From positions 1 through 64,000 of the forward strand of contig JAYZFP010000091.1 in NCBI GenBank assembly GCA_036336715.1: 64,000 nucleotides of DNA, in the 5' to 3' direction. This document shows positions 26,241-34,450 of this stretch, one piece after another (position 1 is the stretch's first letter; each line of letters starts with the position of its first letter). Source of the stretch: JABAAE01 sp036336715. Lineage in GTDB: Bacteria > Planctomycetota > Planctomycetia > Pirellulales > Pirellulaceae. The position numbers were made by a program, and so were the translations under genes. A model generated the notes under the pieces. That model did no database searches. It saw nothing but the letters and a program-made list of their open reading frames with translations, and had not been told where the DNA came from.

Positions 26241-28298
26241 TCACCGGCCTGAGGGTTGAAACCGATTTGCCGTTCTTGCGGGCGGTTGGGGGAAAGCCTG
26301 GTAACGATAATAGACCTCCAGGCAGAGGGTTGCCATGGCGGTCGAATAGAACCGACCTCCATAAGGCCCCCAAAGGGTTTTTTCGGCGTAACTTCCCTTT
26401 CGTTCACCATTGAAAGCCTGCATCGAGATCAGCTTGTCGGCAAGGGATTGACTCCAGCGTTTCCAACGCTCCTGCTGGATCTGCCCCGCCGATTTCTCCC
26501 GGTGCAGCGCCAGTGTCGCGTAATACCAGTAATAGAGATTATCGATTTCGGCAGTTCCCGGCAGTTGCTCGAGTACAAAGGCGGTTGCTTCGGATGACAT
26601 GGCACTGCTTACCGGCAGGTCAAGCAGGCGTCGACAGAACAAGGCCTCTGCTGTCATGGTGCGGGTTGGTTTCTCAGCGGGGCGATAGGCGGCCAGTCCC
26701 CCGGAATTTCCTTTTTTGTATCCGTCCAGGAAGTCCTCCATCAGACTTCGCGTGGCGGTTGGAATGGGAATACCCGCCTGTTCGCAGTTCTTCAGGGCCA
26801 GTACCTGCCAGCCAAATTGACTCATATCCCCATCATCGCCCGGTCGATAACGCCAGCCACCGGTGGCCGGATTCTGCGTGGAAACGGTGTATTGCTGTCC
26901 TTTGACGACAAATGGCCGGATGCGAGCGTCACCCGTGATGGAGTAGGCTTCGGCAATTGCCATCAGGGCCATGCCGTGGCAGTACGTTCGGGCGAACAGG
27001 CCAGCGTTTCCGTACATGCTGCCATCCCCGTTCTGGGTGCGGATCAGGTACTCCAGTCCCTTTTGCACATTTTTCCTGTAGGGTCCTTCGAGGTGGGTGT
27101 GACCGGCGCCGAGAAAGGAAAGCACCACCAGTCCGGTGATTCCGGTGTCCGCATGGAATCCTGCACCACCCCGGTTGTGACCGTAGACATTGGCCTCGTT
27201 CCCGGCGTTGAAGCGTCGGGGGTCCCAGCGGCCATCCTCTTCCTGTTCCCCGCTCAGCCATTCGAGGGCATTTTCGACTGCCTGTTGCGTCTGGATGGAA
27301 CCGCCATTCTGTTCGGTGATCAGGGCCCGGTTGTCTGCAAACCGGTTGCGGTATATCAGAGGGATTGGCTGCCCGTCTGCAAGGCGACGTTTGACGACCG
27401 GGGCCTGCGGAACAACGGATTTTGCCTGGGAGATGTTCCGGTGGGGTGACGGTTGTTCCCGGTTCTCGGGAACGCTGTTGGAATCTGGCAGTTCCCCGGG
27501 ACCTGGTACGAAGGAGGCGTTTTGTTGAGCCAGCCGATCCTGCAAGCCGTTTTTGACCTGCTGGATCTCAACCGGCTGCCGGATTCGGTTTTCGGGTTCC
27601 GGCAGGGGGATTTCCTTTGGGGCCCGTTGTTGCTCGCGGACCAGGCTGTCGACGGTGTTCGGTGATTCAAACGGCGTGTCCCGCCGGACTGGTGGGGGGA
27701 CCGATTCGGCCGGAGTCGGCTCGACGGTGGAGCGGTCAGGTTTTCGGATCACAAATTCGCCGCTTTCCTTCGGAGCCGGTGATTCCCGGGGTGAGGTGTT
27801 TGCGGGCTGGATCCGGTCGATTTCGTGTTGCTGGAATTCCGTTTCGTGCAGTTCTTTTTCCCGCCGGGGAACGGAAACCTGTCGCTGCTGGAGCCTGGTT
27901 TGCAGAACCGACTCCGGGGAGGACTCGTTTTCGCTGGAAAACTTTTCCCACGGAGATTCCGGCTGATCGCTGTTTTTCTCGTTTGTTTCCTCTTTTTCAA
28001 CAGGCAGGGGAGATTCTTCGATGACAGAAAAACTGACGGGTGCTTCCTCTCTCTCACTGGAATATGAAAAGAACAGCCGCGTGCCGTAGGCATACCCCCC
28101 CAACAGAATGTGGGCAAAGATCGAGAGGGCCACACACTTCCAGATCGGCTTGACATGTCCCCAGCGGGTGCCGACCAGGATAGCAGCCATCAAAAACAGG
28201 ATTCCCAGCCCGATCCACAGCGAGTAGATCAGCGCAGCATTTTCCGGCTGCTGAGCCAGCAGGAAAAAGTTCGGCATGCGGGGGAATGGCGAGTTCAT
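26241..28298 (-). CDS. Membrane-anchored alpha-toroid (prenyltransferase/squalene-cyclase-fold repeat) protein
   Basis: The 685 residues divide into three parts. Residues about 20-72 hold two membrane helices. About 80-340 is a low-complexity linker rich in Pro, Glu, Arg and Gln. About 345-670 is an alpha/alpha toroid with repeated elements such as ALEWLSGEQEEDGRWD, GLEYLIRTQNGDGSMYG and NPATGGWRYRPGDDGD. The repeats resemble squalene-hopene cyclase/prenyltransferase folds, but I see no DxDD acid motif, so catalysis as a terpene cyclase is doubtful. The gene starts 3 bases after exbD and is last in the TPR-ExbB-ExbD operon. The layout (anchor, Pro-rich spacer, periplasmic domain) recalls TonB and suggests a partner driven by the proton channel. 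Confidence 0.85.
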   Translation of the reverse strand: MNSPFPRMPNFFLLAQQPENAALIYSLWIGLGILFLMAAILVGTRWGHVKPIWKCVALSIFAHILLGGYAYGTRLFFSYSSEREEAPVSFSVIEESPLPVEKEETNEKNSDQPESPWEKFSSENESSPESVLQTRLQQRQVSVPRREKELHETEFQQHEIDRIQPANTSPRESPAPKESGEFVIRKPDRSTVEPTPAESVPPPVRRDTPFESPNTVDSLVREQQRAPKEIPLPEPENRIRQPVEIQQVKNGLQDRLAQQNASFVPGPGELPDSNSVPENREQPSPHRNISQAKSVVPQAPVVKRRLADGQPIPLIYRNRFADNRALITEQNGGSIQTQQAVENALEWLSGEQEEDGRWDPRRFNAGNEANVYGHNRGGAGFHADTGITGLVVLSFLGAGHTHLEGPYRKNVQKGLEYLIRTQNGDGSMYGNAGLFARTYCHGMALMAIAEAYSITGDARIRPFVVKGQQYTVSTQNPATGGWRYRPGDDGDMSQFGWQVLALKNCEQAGIPIPTATRSLMEDFLDGYKKGNSGGLAAYRPAEKPTRTMTAEALFCRRLLDLPVSSAMSSEATAFVLEQLPGTAEIDNLYYWYYATLALHREKSAGQIQQERWKRWSQSLADKLISMQAFNGERKGSYAEKTLWGPYGGRFYSTAMATLCLEVYYRYQAFPQPPARTANRFQPSGR

Positions 28299-28301
28299 AA
28301 A

Positions 28302-28727
28302 TTAACGAAGGTTTTTTCCGGTTTTGACCGCAATCCTCATGTCCTTGATCCCGGCCGCGTGCACGGTGCCGAGGACTTCGGCGATTCGTTGGTAGACGAT
28401 TTCCGATTCCCCCCGGACCACAACACCCACCTTGGGATATTCTGACCTGGCTTCGGCGAGGTCAGTCTCCAGTTGTTCCAGAGTGACCTGCTTACTGTCG
28501 AGTTGAATCGAGTTGTGGTAGACGTTGATGACTCTCTTGGAAGGCGCATGGGTCAGGGTGCCTGCCCGGGAGAGGTGGGGTACCTCGAGCGGCATCTGTT
28601 GTTCGGCTTCTTCCAATTCTGTGAACCGTGTTCCGACCATGAAAAAAATGATCAACAGGAACACGATGTCAATCATCGGGGTCATGTTGAGGGATGCCTG
28701 TTCATCCTGCGAAGTTTTCAGTGGCAT
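28302..28727 (-). CDS. ExbD/TolR-family biopolymer transport protein
   Basis: The 141 residues have a single N-terminal membrane helix with the proton-conducting Asp: NMTPMID20IVFLLIIFFMV. A periplasmic domain of ExbD type follows, ending near GIKDMRIAVKT. ExbD/TolR works with ExbB/TolQ to couple proton flow to envelope work. The gene begins 15 bases after exbB and ends 3 bases before the toroid gene, both on the same strand, so the three are co-transcribed. Which of ExbD, TolR or a planctomycete-specific relative it is cannot be told from sequence alone. Confidence 0.93.
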   Translation of the reverse strand: MPLKTSQDEQASLNMTPMIDIVFLLIIFFMVGTRFTELEEAEQQMPLEVPHLSRAGTLTHAPSKRVINVYHNSIQLDSKQVTLEQLETDLAEARSEYPKVGVVVRGESEIVYQRIAEVLGTVHAAGIKDMRIAVKTGKNLR

Positions 28728-28742
28728 TTTGTCCTCCCGGCC

Positions 28743-29582
28743 TCAGGCGGCCTTTTTCGATCGGTTCCTGGACCGGGATGAGCCTGTGTTGGCGTCCTCG
28801 TCCTCTTCGAAATCTTCATTTTCTTCAAACACGACGCCGTCCCCGGCAACGTGGGCAACGACCTTCTGTCCGAGCGAGTCAATCTCGACGATCAGCCGGT
28901 CGACCAGGCCAACAAAATAGATGTATGCAATCAAGGCCGGAATGGCCACACTCATCCCCGCCGCGGTGGTCAGCAAAGCCTGGCTGATGCCGTTGGCGAT
29001 CAGCAGTTTGGGATCCGATGACGTGGAAGAGGCTCCAATTGCATCGAATGCGACAATCATCCCCACGACGGTCCCAAGCAGACCGAGAAGAGGCGTCACG
29101 GTCGCGATCCCGTTGATCAGCCTGAGGTGCTTTTTGAGCTTGTAGGTCACACGCTCTCCCTCATCGAGCACCGCCTGTTCCACCTCCACCGAGGGACGTC
29201 CCCATTTCTGGCTGGCGGCTGAAAAGATGCTGGAGATCACACTGGGGTTTTCCTTGCAGACCCTGACTGCTTTTTTCTGGTTCAGTTTGCCCTCACGCAG
29301 CTGGGTGAGGAACAGTTTGACGAAATGGCGTGGAATGATTCGGCCTCGTCGAAGCGACGTGATTCGTTCAAACACGAAGACCAGCAGCAGGATGGAAGCG
29401 ATACCGATGGGTATCATCATCGGGCCACCGTTCCTGATAATTTCCAGCAGGCTTTTGGATGTAAAAATATTCGATTCGTCCACGCCTCCAGTGGGATCCT
29501 GCTGGGCAGCCAGTGGCTCGGCCGCCATACAGAAGAGGCTGATGGCAAACGTGGTAACGATCCATGTTTTTGCAGTGGTCAT
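28743..29582 (-). CDS. MotA/TolQ/ExbB proton channel protein
   Basis: After a signal-like N-terminal helix (residues 1-25) come three membrane helices (about 52-75, 155-180, 200-225). The MotA_ExbB signature is TVTPLLGLLGTVVGMI, followed by the last-helix region LLTTAAGMSVAIPALIAY. The C-terminus is acidic then basic (EENEDFEEDEDANTG, then SRSRNRSKK), which is unusual for ExbB. The ATG at 29582 overlaps the TGA of the TPR gene (29579-29582, ATGA), so translation is coupled. An upstream frame extension to 29801 overlaps the TPR coding region and is rejected as the start. Confidence 0.93.
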   Translation of the reverse strand: MTTAKTWIVTTFAISLFCMAAEPLAAQQDPTGGVDESNIFTSKSLLEIIRNGGPMMIPIGIASILLLVFVFERITSLRRGRIIPRHFVKLFLTQLREGKLNQKKAVRVCKENPSVISSIFSAASQKWGRPSVEVEQAVLDEGERVTYKLKKHLRLINGIATVTPLLGLLGTVVGMIVAFDAIGASSTSSDPKLLIANGISQALLTTAAGMSVAIPALIAYIYFVGLVDRLIVEIDSLGQKVVAHVAGDGVVFEENEDFEEDEDANTGSSRSRNRSKKAA

Positions 29583-32500
29583 CGCGTTTTCCGTACGGGT
29601 TGTTTTTTCGGACTGTCCGGCGCGGTTGGTCGCGAGCTGACAGCCGTTTTTTGCAGTTCTTCCAGCCGGGTCCTGCCTTCCTCGGCATAGCGGCTGGTAC
29701 CATGTTCGGCGATCAGACGCTCGTAGCTCCGGATCGCTTGATTCTTCTTTTGCAGATGCTCGAAACACTTTCCGGTCTGCAGCAGGCTGGCCGCCTGCCA
29801 TTCCGGGAAGGCATGCAGGATTTCCGCTTTCTGATAGGCGTCAATCGCTTTCTCGAAATGTTCCTGGTGAAAATGGGTTTCACCCGTCATCCACTGGGAC
29901 ATGGCAGCGGTTTCGGATCCCCTGGCGAGTGGATCGGAAATAACCTTTTCAAAGGCGTTGCGGGCAGTGGAGAACCTGCCTCTTCCAAAGTGTGCCCGAC
30001 CCACGACGTATTGAGCTTCGAACAGGCAGGTGGCTTTGTCCCCGGGGCTGGAGAGCAAAAGCTGCTCGGCCACGGTGCTTGCCTTTTCCCATTGTTCGAG
30101 CCGAATGTGTGTCTGCGCCAGACGAAGGAGCGTACGGCCTGCATGGGGGCTGCTGATTCCATTGAGAATCCGGGCCGACTCAAACAGTTTTGCCGCAGTT
30201 TCGTATTCGCCCAGGCGAAACCGTGTCTCCGCGATCCAGTACCGGGCAGCATCCGCCAGGTCGGTCGCAGGAAGGCGATCCAGCAGCAGCTTCAATTCCC
30301 GGTAGGCCTCCAGGGGCTCTCCCCGGTCGAGCGCGATTTTGGCCAGGTGGAAACGGGCCGTGGATTCGATCTTTTCGCCCACCGGGCCTGACCGCTTTTC
30401 AGTTCCCTGCAGCAGTTCCCTGTAAAGGCGTTTGGCATCTTCCAGTTTCCCGGCCGCCAGTTGAAACGTGGCTACCTGGAGCTTTGCTTCGGCGGCATAG
30501 CGGCTGTCCGCATGTTCCAGGGTGATTTTTTCAAAACACCGGATGGAACGCTCTTTTTGACCCGTTTCCTGAAGAAGCCAAGCCAGTTCGTAGAGCAATT
30601 GGTCTTGGTGACTGGAATTTCCGGTTGCCACCAGTCGTGAGAGCCGTGGCACCAGTTCCCCGATCCGGTCAGGAATGTGCTGTCGGTAAAGATCGCAGAG
30701 AGATATCAGGGCCGATTCGAAGTTCGGGCACTCCGTGTATTGTGCCACCAGCTTCTCGTAACCCTCAATTGCCGCGTCCAGGTTACCCGATTTTTCCAGC
30801 AGCACGGTTTTCAGGTACAGGGCCCTGGGAGCTTCGGGGGAATCCGGGAAGGTTTCCACCAAGCGTGTGGCTGATGCGAGCAAGCTTTCCACGTTGCCCA
30901 GTTCCTTGAGCGACCAAATGCTGCCCATCAGGGCCCGGGCCTGTGTGCTTTTTTTGCTGGCTCGCCGCGCCGTTTCGGCGTACCACCGGTTGGCAAACCG
31001 GTACTGTCCCTTGTCAAAAGCGATTTCGGCCAGTTGCATTCCGGTTTCGGTCTTCAGCCTCGCGTCCATGATTTTTTGCAGCCATTGGTCGGCAGCCTGC
31101 AGGTTGCCCCGTTTGCCGAAAAGCAGGGTGACATCGATCACGCATTTTTTTGTGCACGGGTCGTTCGGATTTGCTTCCACGAATTCAATCAGGTTGCGAG
31201 TGGCCTGGGCCAGTTGGTTGCGGTCGATCTGGATCGTGGCGGCCGCCAGGATGGATGCGGATTTGATTTCGGCATCGCACTTTTCCAGGTCAATGGACTG
31301 GAGGGTGGTGGAAGCCTCCTGTTTTTTTCCGCTTTTAATCTGGGAGACGGCAAGCTTGTATTTCCAGGCCTGCAACCGTGAGGCAAGCTGATCGTCTTCG
31401 CCCCGGTCCTTTGTTTTCCGGATCATTCGCTCGAACAGGCTGCTTGCCAGTTCGAATTGATCGGTGGCATACAGGCTTTCCGCTTGCGACTCCATTACAT
31501 GGATGCCGAGTTTACTGTTGGGGAACATCCGGTAAAACTGTTGGCAGAGTTTCGCGGCCTCGTCGTATTGTTGGCTGTTTCGCAGGACCTGAATATTCAA
31601 AAGCAGCGAATCATCTCCCCAGTCAGTTTGAGGAAATTCGCTGACCACGGATTCCAGGTGAATCATGGCGTCAGACAGGCGTTCCTGCTCTACCAGGTTT
31701 CTTGCCAGCTCATATTTCAACGCGGGGATCATGGCCGGTCGGGGCTGGTGTTTCAAGGCGGCTTCAAAAAACAGGACCGCCTGGTCGTGTCTTTGGCGGG
31801 CGTGGCAGATGCGTCCTTGCCAGTACCGTACCGGGTTGGCCAATTCACTGTCCGGGTATTCGCGGTTGAATTTGCGAAACAGGTTTTCGGCCAGCTCCAG
31901 TCTCTCTTCCCGGAAATGGATCTTTCCAAGTTGCAGCAGGCTGTCGGCGGCGCGGTTGGATTCGGGGTGGTCAACCAGGAACTGGTAGAACCGCATTGCG
32001 TCCTGCAAGCTGCCTGTTTTTTCCAGCGACCGGGCCAACCCGAACCGTGCTTCATGAGCAAGGACGCCATTGGGGTTGAGACGCAGCGATTCCTGGAACA
32101 GGCGGGCTGCCGAGACGAGATTCCCCTTTTTGAGCTGCATTTCGGCCAGGTAGGGCAGGCCGTATTCCAGCAGGGGGTGCGACGGGTGTCCGTCTGCAAA
32201 TTTTTTCAGGTAGGTAAATGCCGGTTCTTCTTCACCGAGCAGGTAGCAGACTTCGCCGAGACGAAAAGTTGCCTGGGTGGAAAACGGGTGATCGGGCGCG
32301 TCCTGCAGGAATTGCTGCAGGTAGTCTTTTGCCGGTCGGTACTCCTTTTGTGCAACGAGCGTTTCCGCGAGGTAAAAACGGGAAAGCAGAATCAATCTCT
32401 GGTCGGAACCGTTTTCCAGGACCTGCCGGAATCTTTTTGCCGCGGATTCCCAGTCACCGCGTGAGTAAAGTGTTGTACCAAGCTGGTACAGCTCCTGGTC

Positions 32501-32593
32501 TTTCTCCGAGGCAGAGGCCACCAAGCCTGCCAATCCGAGAATCAGGCAGGGAACCAGTTGGCATACCGGGCGAGTGCTAGCGGAAATAGGCAT
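29579..32593 (-). CDS. Secreted TPR-repeat protein, first gene of the ExbB/ExbD operon
   Basis: The 1004-residue protein has an N-terminal signal peptide (about residues 1-28, CLILGLAGLVASA) and then TPR-type helix pairs nearly end to end, for example YQLGTTLYSRGDWESAAKRF, SRFYLAETLVAQKEY and YQLGKIHFREERLELAENLF-like units. It resembles YbgF/CpoB and BamD-like periplasmic TPR proteins in the way repeats carry gaps, residues and Glu-rich loops. Predicted role is a periplasmic scaffold. It overlaps exbB by 4 bases. CpoB of E. coli is encoded in the tol-pal operon and works with TolQRA, which makes a functional link here plausible. The operon promoter should be in 32594-32850, which also serves thiS in the other direction. 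Confidence 0.88.
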   Translation of the reverse strand: MPISASTRPVCQLVPCLILGLAGLVASASEKDQELYQLGTTLYSRGDWESAAKRFRQVLENGSDQRLILLSRFYLAETLVAQKEYRPAKDYLQQFLQDAPDHPFSTQATFRLGEVCYLLGEEEPAFTYLKKFADGHPSHPLLEYGLPYLAEMQLKKGNLVSAARLFQESLRLNPNGVLAHEARFGLARSLEKTGSLQDAMRFYQFLVDHPESNRAADSLLQLGKIHFREERLELAENLFRKFNREYPDSELANPVRYWQGRICHARQRHDQAVLFFEAALKHQPRPAMIPALKYELARNLVEQERLSDAMIHLESVVSEFPQTDWGDDSLLLNIQVLRNSQQYDEAAKLCQQFYRMFPNSKLGIHVMESQAESLYATDQFELASSLFERMIRKTKDRGEDDQLASRLQAWKYKLAVSQIKSGKKQEASTTLQSIDLEKCDAEIKSASILAAATIQIDRNQLAQATRNLIEFVEANPNDPCTKKCVIDVTLLFGKRGNLQAADQWLQKIMDARLKTETGMQLAEIAFDKGQYRFANRWYAETARRASKKSTQARALMGSIWSLKELGNVESLLASATRLVETFPDSPEAPRALYLKTVLLEKSGNLDAAIEGYEKLVAQYTECPNFESALISLCDLYRQHIPDRIGELVPRLSRLVATGNSSHQDQLLYELAWLLQETGQKERSIRCFEKITLEHADSRYAAEAKLQVATFQLAAGKLEDAKRLYRELLQGTEKRSGPVGEKIESTARFHLAKIALDRGEPLEAYRELKLLLDRLPATDLADAARYWIAETRFRLGEYETAAKLFESARILNGISSPHAGRTLLRLAQTHIRLEQWEKASTVAEQLLLSSPGDKATCLFEAQYVVGRAHFGRGRFSTARNAFEKVISDPLARGSETAAMSQWMTGETHFHQEHFEKAIDAYQKAEILHAFPEWQAASLLQTGKCFEHLQKKNQAIRSYERLIAEHGTSRYAEEGRTRLEELQKTAVSSRPTAPDSPKKQPVRKTR

Positions 32594-32850
32594 GGAAATC
32601 GGCGAAAGGATGATGGTGGCATTGCACCAAAACCCGAAAGATCCAATTCTCAGCGGCGTCCCGGCGCATTTGGGAGCATCGGAATTAAGATCGGAAGTTG
32701 GGCCGGGAATAATAAATCAGCCCCAAGGGGTCCGAAATGGCTTGCCCTTTTTAACCAGATTTAAACCCGGAATTGACGGGCTGGACCTGAGGATCGTTGT
32801 GAAAGGAGAAAAAACCCATAAAATGGTGGAATCCGACTGAAGGTAAACGC
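32594..32850. promoter_or_regulatory. Divergent promoter region, TPR operon and thiS
   Basis: The 257 bases separate the minus-strand envelope operon from thiS. No gene is present. The stretch near 32710-32760 is A/T-rich (AATAATAAAT) and could hold -10 elements. There is no TPP-riboswitch signature upstream of thiS that I recognise. Confidence 0.35.
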
Positions 32851-33051
32851 ATGCACATTTTTCTCAATGGTCACGAATTTCCGATTTCCGATGATTGGTC
32901 GGTTTCGGAACTGGTCGCGCGGCGGGAACTGGACCCTCGTCAGATCGCGATTGAAATCAACCACCAGATCATCCGTCGGGAAGATTATGGAAATGTCCTG
33001 TTGGCGGATGGTGATTGTGTGGAATTGGTCTCTCTTGCCGGGGGAGGTTGA
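32851..33051 (+). CDS. thiS: Sulfur carrier protein ThiS
   Basis: The 66 residues have the ubiquitin-like ThiS fold. They end in Gly-Gly (LAGGG), the C-terminus that is adenylated and thiocarboxylated to donate sulfur. IFLNGHEFP and AIEINHQIIRRE are typical strands. The TGA at 33049-33051 overlaps the thiG ATG by one base (TGATG). No thiF, thiO or thiH lies in the window. The 257-base upstream region, shared with the TPR operon, shows no TPP riboswitch that I recognise. Confidence 0.95.
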   Translation: MHIFLNGHEFPISDDWSVSELVARRELDPRQIAIEINHQIIRREDYGNVLLADGDCVELVSLAGGG

Positions 33052-33935
33052 TGAGTACCGTCCATGAATTACCCGAGTCGATCTTTGAAGTTGGAGGGCA
33101 CCAGCTTTCCAGTCGCCTGATCCTGGGAACCGGGCGCTATGATTCCTTTGAGGTGATGCAACAGAGCCTTGAGGCTTCCGGGACGCATTGCATTACGGTG
33201 GCCGTCCGCCGGGAACGGTTGTACGACGGTGAGGGACGCAACATCCTCGATTTTCTTGACCTCGACAGGTACATCCTGTTGCCCAATACGGCAGGTTGCT
33301 ACGATGCGGAAACTGCTGTGCGTTGTGCCCGCATGGGGCGGGAGATCCTTCGTGGTCTTGAAAACCCCGGTGAGAATTGGGTCAAGCTTGAGGTCCTCGG
33401 TGACACCCGGACGCTGTTGCCTGACCCGGTAGAAACGGTCAAGGCGGCGGAGATCCTGGTTGACGAGGGATTCCAGGTGCTCTGCTACACGAGTGATGAT
33501 CCCATCATCGCCCAAAGGTTGAAAAAAGTGGGTGTGGCAAGTGTAATGCCCGCCGGCAGTCCGATTGGCTCCGGGCAGGGAATTCTGAATCCCAACAACC
33601 TGCAGATCATCCTCGAATACCTCAAGGAAGGGGACCCGGATTATCCAGTCATTGTAGATGCCGGCGTCGGTGCGGCCAGCGACGTGGCGAAGGCGATGGA
33701 ACTCGGGGCGGATGGCGTGCTGCTAAATACGGCCGTAGCCCATGCCCGGGATCCCGTCAAAATGGCTCGTGCCATGAAAGCGGGCATTGAAGCTGGGCGG
33801 TTGTCGTACCTTTCCGGACGGATTCCAAAACAGCTCTATGCCTCGGCCAGCAGTCCGACCGATGGTGTGATCTCGACTCGACCTTATCCAAGCGTGCCAG
33901 ACGGAAAAGAACCATCCATACGATTAAAGAACTGA
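33051..33935 (+). CDS. thiG: Thiazole synthase ThiG
   Basis: The 294 residues form a TIM barrel. Family segments are visible: LILGTGRYDSF, LLPNTAGCYDAETAVRCARMGRE, WVKLEVLGD with the imine-forming Lys at about K112, MPAGSPIGSGQGI and VDAGVGAASDVAKAMELGADG. It condenses deoxyxylulose 5-phosphate with ThiS-thiocarboxylate and dehydroglycine to make the thiazole of thiamine. Its start overlaps thiS. An upstream frame start at 33015 lies inside thiS and is rejected. The MOSC gene follows. Confidence 0.96.
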   Translation: MSTVHELPESIFEVGGHQLSSRLILGTGRYDSFEVMQQSLEASGTHCITVAVRRERLYDGEGRNILDFLDLDRYILLPNTAGCYDAETAVRCARMGREILRGLENPGENWVKLEVLGDTRTLLPDPVETVKAAEILVDEGFQVLCYTSDDPIIAQRLKKVGVASVMPAGSPIGSGQGILNPNNLQIILEYLKEGDPDYPVIVDAGVGAASDVAKAMELGADGVLLNTAVAHARDPVKMARAMKAGIEAGRLSYLSGRIPKQLYASASSPTDGVISTRPYPSVPDGKEPSIRLKN

Positions 33936-33961
33936 AATCGAATTTCCCCAGCCATGGAAGC

Positions 33962-34420
33962 GTGGACTGGATTGGCGTCCGTCCGGGACGCCGGGAACCT
34001 GTCCTGTCCTGTCAATCTGTGATGGCAGATACCGAAGCGGGTCTGGAGGGGGATCATTTTTCCGGTCTACCGGGAGACAACCGGCAGGTGACCCTGATAC
34101 AGGCGGAGCACATCGGATTCGTCGGAACCTTGATGGGCCAGCAAGTTGATCCGGCCCTGTTGCGACGGAATATCGTGGTTAGCGGCCTGAACCTGATGGC
34201 ACTCAAGAATAAAAAATTCCGGATTGGCGAAGCAGTTCTCGAGGGGACCAAGCCCTGTCCCCCCTGTTCCAGGATGGAAGAAAACCTCGGTCATGGCGGC
34301 TACAACGCCATGCGGGGGCACGGGGGCCTGAATGCCAGAGTCATTCAGGCCGGAAAGATCTCAGTCGGCGACCAGGTGGTTGTTCTGTCGCCAGACCCGC
34401 CCGGTCCTGCTGAGAATTGA
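33962..34420 (+). CDS. MOSC-domain protein
   Basis: The first residues (DWIGVRPGRREPV) match small MOSC proteins. The sulfur-carrying Cys segment typical of the domain is LEGTKPCPPC, with the surrounding GLNLMALKNKKFRIGEAVLEG and MRGHGGLNARV. MOSC domains (molybdenum-cofactor sulfurase C-terminal) transfer or bind activated sulfur. GTG 33962 is the best start because no in-frame ATG precedes the domain; an out-of-frame ATG lies at 33954. It is 26 bases after thiG and same strand. This may reflect a sulfur-handling link, which is inference. Confidence 0.85.
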   Translation: MDWIGVRPGRREPVLSCQSVMADTEAGLEGDHFSGLPGDNRQVTLIQAEHIGFVGTLMGQQVDPALLRRNIVVSGLNLMALKNKKFRIGEAVLEGTKPCPPCSRMEENLGHGGYNAMRGHGGLNARVIQAGKISVGDQVVVLSPDPPGPAEN

Positions 34421-34450
34421 ACTCATTTTTTTCTACCAAGCGAAAGTTTT

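Noticed and set aside
28743..29801. ExbB start at 29801
   Set aside because: The extension overlaps the TPR coding sequence in another frame; ATG 29582 overlaps the TPR stop and gives a sensible N-terminus.
32594..32850. TPP riboswitch upstream of thiS
   Set aside because: ACCTGA occurs once (32788-32793), but the CTGAGA half and the rest of the conserved core are missing.
33015..33935. ThiG start at 33015
   Set aside because: It lies inside thiS; ATG 33051 overlaps the thiS stop by one base.
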